In this document: piece by piece, positions 60,796 through 64,000 of the stretch | Layout of the letters: each line of letters opens with the position of its first letter | How positions within the stretch are numbered: the first letter of the stretch is position 1 | Source of the DNA: Acidobacteriota bacterium | GTDB lineage: Bacteria > Acidobacteriota > Terriglobia > Bryobacterales > Bryobacteraceae | Length of the DNA: 64,000 bases | NCBI GenBank assembly: GCA_016185425.1 | Contig: JACPNQ010000030.1 | Coordinates: 1-64,000, forward strand | Direction of reading: 5' to 3' | Position numbers and translations under genes: made by a program | The notes under the pieces: model-generated | The model's input: the letters and a program-made list of their open reading frames with translations, nothing else | The model's database searches: none | What the model was told of the DNA's origin: nothing

Positions 60796-61641
60796 TTACA
60801 GCTCCAACTTCTTCAGATAGGCGATGCTCTGTTTGAGGCTCGCCATCGGATCGCCGGGAGTCTGGTCCTGCTCCACGAAAAAGTGTTTCGTGCCGGAAGC
60901 GTAGGCGGCCTTGAGGATTTTCGGCAGCTCCAGTACGCCGGCGCCGGCCTCTTTGAACGCTTCCTTGGGCACCCGTTCGTTGTACCGTACCGTGATGTTC
61001 GGCCCGAGATCCTTAACGTGTATCAGCGGAACACGGCCCTTGTATTTCTGCAGCACTTCGACCGGGTCGACGCCGCCGACGGCGCCCCACATGATGTCGA
61101 ATTCGAGGCCGACGAGGGCCGGGTCGGTGGAGGTCATCAGCACGTCAAGCAGATTTCCTTTCCCCCCAGGCACCGGTTCAAACTCGAATGCGTGGTTGTG
61201 ATAGCAGAGGTGGATGCCGGCTGCTTTGCACTTCGCGCCCGCTTTATTCAGTGTATCCGCGAGCTTCTTGATAACCTCCACACCGCCGCGGTCCGAGGGA
61301 GCGATGTACGGGCAAACGACGAATTTGAAGCCCTTCGCCTTCGCGTCGTCGAGCGCCGCATCCAGCTTGTCCTGCTCTTTCATGAACAGCGCCGTATCGA
61401 TGTGCAGGCTCACCGGCTTGAGCTTCGATGCTTTCAGGGCGTCCCAGATCTTCGGCAGGTTGCCTCGGACCGCTTCAACTTCGTCGTAGCCGGCGTTGTC
61501 GAGTTGGTCAAAGATCGCCTTCGGATTGGCGTCGATGACACTGCGGAGCGTGTAGAGCTGGCACCCGATGTTTTTCATCTTTCGGGCATGCAGGCTGAAC
61601 GAGCCTGCGGCAAGGGAGGCGAGCATTTGGCGGCGATTCAT
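60796..61641 (-). CDS. Sugar phosphate isomerase/epimerase-like TIM barrel, exported
   Basis: A 281-residue xylose isomerase-like (AP endonuclease 2 superfamily) TIM barrel. A Tat-like leader (NRRQMLASLAAGSFSLHA) precedes the barrel. NIGCQLYTLRSVIDANP and NAGYDEVEAVRG are at the start; ICYHNHAFEFEPVPGG-type metal residues (HLCYHNHAFEFEP) and EFDIMWGAVGGVDPVEVL follow, then FFVEQDQTPGDPM with a metal-binding Glu. It may isomerise a sugar or cyclitol in the periplasm. Substrate unknown. Confidence 0.85.
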   Translation of the reverse strand: MNRRQMLASLAAGSFSLHARKMKNIGCQLYTLRSVIDANPKAIFDQLDNAGYDEVEAVRGNLPKIWDALKASKLKPVSLHIDTALFMKEQDKLDAALDDAKAKGFKFVVCPYIAPSDRGGVEVIKKLADTLNKAGAKCKAAGIHLCYHNHAFEFEPVPGGKGNLLDVLMTSTDPALVGLEFDIMWGAVGGVDPVEVLQKYKGRVPLIHVKDLGPNITVRYNERVPKEAFKEAGAGVLELPKILKAAYASGTKHFFVEQDQTPGDPMASLKQSIAYLKKLEL

Positions 61642-61677
61642 AGCGATTCGCCTTCCATCATACCCGCTTGGTCCGGC

Positions 61678-63003
61678 TCATCCATACAATTGGCACTGCT
61701 CGAAGGCATGTCCGAGTTGAAGGACGGACCAGTCGGCCCCTTCGCGCCCCACGATCTGCAACCCAATTGGTAGTCCTTCCGGGGTGAACCCGCACGGGAC
61801 ACTCAACGCGGGAACGCCGAGGATTGAGACGTAGTAGCAGCTCCGCATCCAGTCGATATAGGTTTTCATGGGCTGTCCGTTGATGGCGGTGACGTATGGC
61901 TGTTCGACATCGAAGGGCGCAACCTGGACTGTTGGCAACACGAAGAACTCGTAGACCTCCTGGAAGCGCGCGGTCCGTTCCTTAAGTGCCCTTCGCTTTG
62001 CGTGAGCCGCTGCCAATTCACCGCTCGTTAGACGGGAACCACGTTCGATTTCCTGGCGTACCGTCTCCTTCACCCGGCTGAGCGGTTTGTCGTGATGGAG
62101 AGTGTAGAACTCATGCGCGCGAAGCACCCGGAAGGCCGCATCGGCATCGGTGAAGTCCGGCGCCGCTTCTTCGATGACGCATCCGAGTGTTTCGAAGTGC
62201 CGGCGTGCCTGGTTTACCGTATGCCGCACTACCGGTTCGAAGGGAATTTCCGAAACATCGCTCATCCAAGCCACGCGCGTTTGTTTGAAGTCGCGGTTCA
62301 TCCCGGGCGGCGCGCTCAAGCCCGCCAATACGGCGAGCAGCAGCCCGGCGTCGGCTGCATTCCGCGCCATCGGGCCATTGACCGTCAACGGGCTGTCCGG
62401 GCAGCGGTCCGGCAGAATCGGCACAAGGCCGGGCGTGGGACGCAGTCCGGTCACACCACAGAAACTCGCGGGGTTTCGGAGGGATCCGCCGGTATCGGAG
62501 CCATCGGCAAGGGCGATCATTCCGGTGGCCAGCGCGACGGCCGCGCCACCGCTCGACCCGCCGCACGTCTTCGATGTGTCGAACGGATTTCGCGTCTTTC
62601 CGAACACCGGATTGAACGTTTGCGAACCCGCTCCGAATTCAGGCGTATTCGTTTTGCCCACGCACACGACGCCGGCGGTCTTCATGCGCCCGATGATCCC
62701 GGTGTCGAAATCGGGAACGTAGGCGGCGAAGAGCGGGGAGCCGAACGTGGTCCGGATACCGAGGGTTTCCTGCAGGTCTTTGTGGGCAACAGGTAATCCG
62801 TGGAGAAGGCCCAGAAACTCGCCTTTTGCGGCGGCGCGATCGGCGGCATCCGCTTGGGCGCGGGCGAGTTCCGGCGTGAATGTCACGATGGCGTTCAACT
62901 CGGGATTTCGGCGCTCAATGACCGCGAGATGCGCGTCCAGAACTTCGCGCGCGGATACCTCGCGAGCAAGGAGTTGGCGGCGGAGTTCCAGAGCGGTCTG
63001 CAT
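61678..63003 (-). CDS. Amidase signature family protein
   Basis: About 441 residues of the amidase signature family. The Ser-cisSer-Lys triad is seen as the Lys of LPVAHKDLQETLG, the Ser in GGSSGGAAVALATGM, and the Ser in DGSDTGGSLRNPASFCG. It hydrolyses amides (aryl or alkyl). It lacks GatB partners, so it is not obviously GatA. The ATG at 63003 is preceded by AGGA; an ATG at 63036 is an alternative start. No signal peptide is evident. Confidence 0.9.
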   Translation of the reverse strand: MQTALELRRQLLAREVSAREVLDAHLAVIERRNPELNAIVTFTPELARAQADAADRAAAKGEFLGLLHGLPVAHKDLQETLGIRTTFGSPLFAAYVPDFDTGIIGRMKTAGVVCVGKTNTPEFGAGSQTFNPVFGKTRNPFDTSKTCGGSSGGAAVALATGMIALADGSDTGGSLRNPASFCGVTGLRPTPGLVPILPDRCPDSPLTVNGPMARNAADAGLLLAVLAGLSAPPGMNRDFKQTRVAWMSDVSEIPFEPVVRHTVNQARRHFETLGCVIEEAAPDFTDADAAFRVLRAHEFYTLHHDKPLSRVKETVRQEIERGSRLTSGELAAAHAKRRALKERTARFQEVYEFFVLPTVQVAPFDVEQPYVTAINGQPMKTYIDWMRSCYYVSILGVPALSVPCGFTPEGLPIGLQIVGREGADWSVLQLGHAFEQCQLYG

Positions 63004-63042
63004 ATGGTTTCCTGATATACTGATAGGGCTATTCACACAAGT

Positions 63043-63131
63043 GGCGGAGTGGCGGAATTGGCAGACGCAGCAGACTCAAAATCTGCCGTACTTCACTGTG
63101 CGTGTGGGTTCAAGTCCCACCTCCGCCACCA
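63043..63131 (+). tRNA. tRNA-Leu (anticodon CAA)
   Basis: The acceptor GGCGGAG (63043-63049) pairs with CTCCGCC (63121-63127), then discriminator A and an encoded CCA. The anticodon stem GCAGA/TCTGC encloses CTCAAAA, giving anticodon CAA (decodes UUG). A long variable arm (class II) and a T arm with TTCAAGT follow. It lies between the amidase and the carbamoyltransferase genes. Confidence 0.95.
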
Positions 63132-63137
63132 CTTGTT

Positions 63138-64000
63138 TCACTTCTCGACGAAGAAATAGCCGGCGATCATTGCGTCGATACCGGACGAATAGAAGCTTCG
63201 CACCGCGTCGCGCGGCGTGCACACCAGCGGGTCGCCGAAGAGGTTGAAGCTCGTGTTGTAGAGCACCGGCATTCCGAATACTTCGGCCGCGCGGTGGAGC
63301 AGACGCCAATAGAGGGGGTTGTCCTCCTCGGCAACGGTATGGACGCGAACGATGTTGTCCCCGAGTATGGCGCTCGCGAACTTCTCCTTGTGCGCCTCGC
63401 GCACTCGTCCGACGGTGGCGAGATAGCGCGCGTTAGAACCGACTTCGAAGTACTCCGACGCCACCTCCACGGGTACCGACGCGGCGAACTTCCGAAACGG
63501 TTCGCGGTGCTTGATGTAGACGTTCAGATTCTCCGTCGAATAGGGATTCACCGGGCTTGCGAGGATGCTGCGATTACCCAGGGCGCGCGACCCGAACTCC
63601 ATCCGTCCCTGCATCCAGGCCAGAATGCGATCGCGCTGCAACTGATCGATTGCGGTGGACAAGATCGCGCCGGTAGTGAGGAGCATCTGGAAGCGCAACT
63701 TGCAGTTCTCGAAGACTCGCTTGATCTCTTCGGTCGTATAATCCGGACCGAGGCAGAAGCTGCCGAGGCTTATGCGCTCCGGCCGCCCGAGGACCTGGTG
63801 CCAGGCGAGGCACAGCGCACCGAATGCCGTGCCCGCATTGCCCGCCGACGGCTGCACGTATACGTTGCGGAACTGGCCAGAACGTTCCAGCGCTTCCACG
63901 AGCAATCCATTCAAGAACAATCCGCCGCCCAGGCAGAGATTCCCTCCGGTCCCGGCTAGCCGCAGGACGATGCGCTCCACCGCGCCCTGCAACGAGGCAG
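63138..64000 (-). CDS. NodU/CmcH-type carbamoyltransferase (C-terminal part; continues past the right edge)
   Basis: About 287 residues are visible, still open at the window edge. The frame contains CLGGGLFLNGLLVEALERSG, PSAGNAGTAFGALCLA and MQGRMEFGSRALGNRSIL, typical of the YrdC/Kae1-like end of the NodU/CmcH family, and a C-terminal carbamoyltransferase segment VLYNTSFNLFGDPLVCTPRD. Such enzymes carbamoylate a hydroxyl group of a sugar or a secondary metabolite using carbamoyl phosphate and ATP. The N-terminal part and neighbours are outside the window. Confidence 0.86.
   Translation of the reverse strand, partial: ASLQGAVERIVLRLAGTGGNLCLGGGLFLNGLLVEALERSGQFRNVYVQPSAGNAGTAFGALCLAWHQVLGRPERISLGSFCLGPDYTTEEIKRVFENCKLRFQMLLTTGAILSTAIDQLQRDRILAWMQGRMEFGSRALGNRSILASPVNPYSTENLNVYIKHREPFRKFAASVPVEVASEYFEVGSNARYLATVGRVREAHKEKFASAILGDNIVRVHTVAEEDNPLYWRLLHRAAEVFGMPVLYNTSFNLFGDPLVCTPRDAVRSFYSSGIDAMIAGYFFVEK

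Noticed and set aside
60418-61773. 451-codon open frame opposite the STAS, epimerase and amidase genes
   Set aside because: It crosses three well-supported minus-strand genes and has no domain.
60336-63131. tRNA genes as integration sites for the nearby genes
   Set aside because: No integrase, no repeated tRNA end and no accessory-looking cargo lie beside either tRNA.

Overview
The window (about 60% G+C, genes packed with 1-19 nt overlaps) looks like a chromosome segment of an acidobacterium of the Solibacter/Bryobacter type. The pointers are the paired Planctomycetes-type cytochrome/DUF1549-DUF1553 and DUF1501 genes (4.3-8.2 kb), many Tat-signal periplasmic enzymes, a carboxypeptidase-regulatory-like protein, a tannase-like esterase, and a sugar dehydrogenase ending in the Solibacter-type C-terminal domain (46.7-48.4 kb). 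This assignment is inference from gene content; there is no rRNA to test it.

Layout. 0-1.7 kb: the end of a probable phage terminase, a GH19-like endolysin and a decayed LytS-type histidine kinase. 1.8-13.1 kb: MFS transporter, M50-like protease, glycine-rich RRM protein with its own promoter and terminator, the DUF1553/DUF1501 pair, a secreted flavin alpha-hydroxy-acid oxidase carrying a CxxCH motif, a carboxypeptidase-regulatory-like (CPD) protein and a tannase-like esterase. 13.1-17.0 kb: a HEAT protein, a truncated protein resembling an effector-associated domain, then three toxin-antitoxin (TA) modules interleaved with broken copies of the 3' ends of rpiB and of the CPD gene. 17.0-20.4 kb: a tightly overlapping minus-strand operon (HpcH aldolase, histidine phosphatase, pgi, rpiB). 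20.5-29.5 kb: an Rrf2 regulator with its NAD(P)H-binding partner, a TlpA-like thioredoxin, a LexA-like HTH protein, BshC divergent from frataxin-M28 peptidase-HemW-threonine aldolase, and a decayed VapBC pair.

29.6-37.5 kb: Rieske protein and cytochrome b fused to two c-type haem domains, followed in the same direction by an ECF sigma factor and a cupin anti-sigma factor; then a sulfatase, a tiny SEC-C protein, an HD hydrolase and a penicillin acylase. 37.6-43.2 kb: a beta-oxidation operon (bifunctional FadN-type enzyme, thiolase, acyl-CoA dehydrogenase) with a P-loop kinase at its end. 43.2-52.7 kb: MFS exporter, TrpS, RlmD-like rRNA methylase, the sugar dehydrogenase, a metzincin protease, a SelA-like PLP protein with a Tat signal, and an intact VapBC pair with a palindromic operator. 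52.7-59 kb: a MoxR-DUF58-BatA-VWA operon. 59-64 kb: a small membrane protein, a CYTH protein, tRNA-Arg(UCG), a STAS protein, a TIM-barrel epimerase, an amidase, tRNA-Leu(CAA) and the C-terminal part of a NodU/CmcH-type carbamoyltransferase.

The most unusual structure is at 14.4-17.2 kb. Downstream of intact rpiB, the DNA repeats a pattern of TA module, CPD-tail fragment and rpiB-tail fragment, as if TA-carrying cassettes had entered repeatedly at the rpiB 3' end, each time leaving an older rpiB tail behind. No integrase or transposase is visible in the window.
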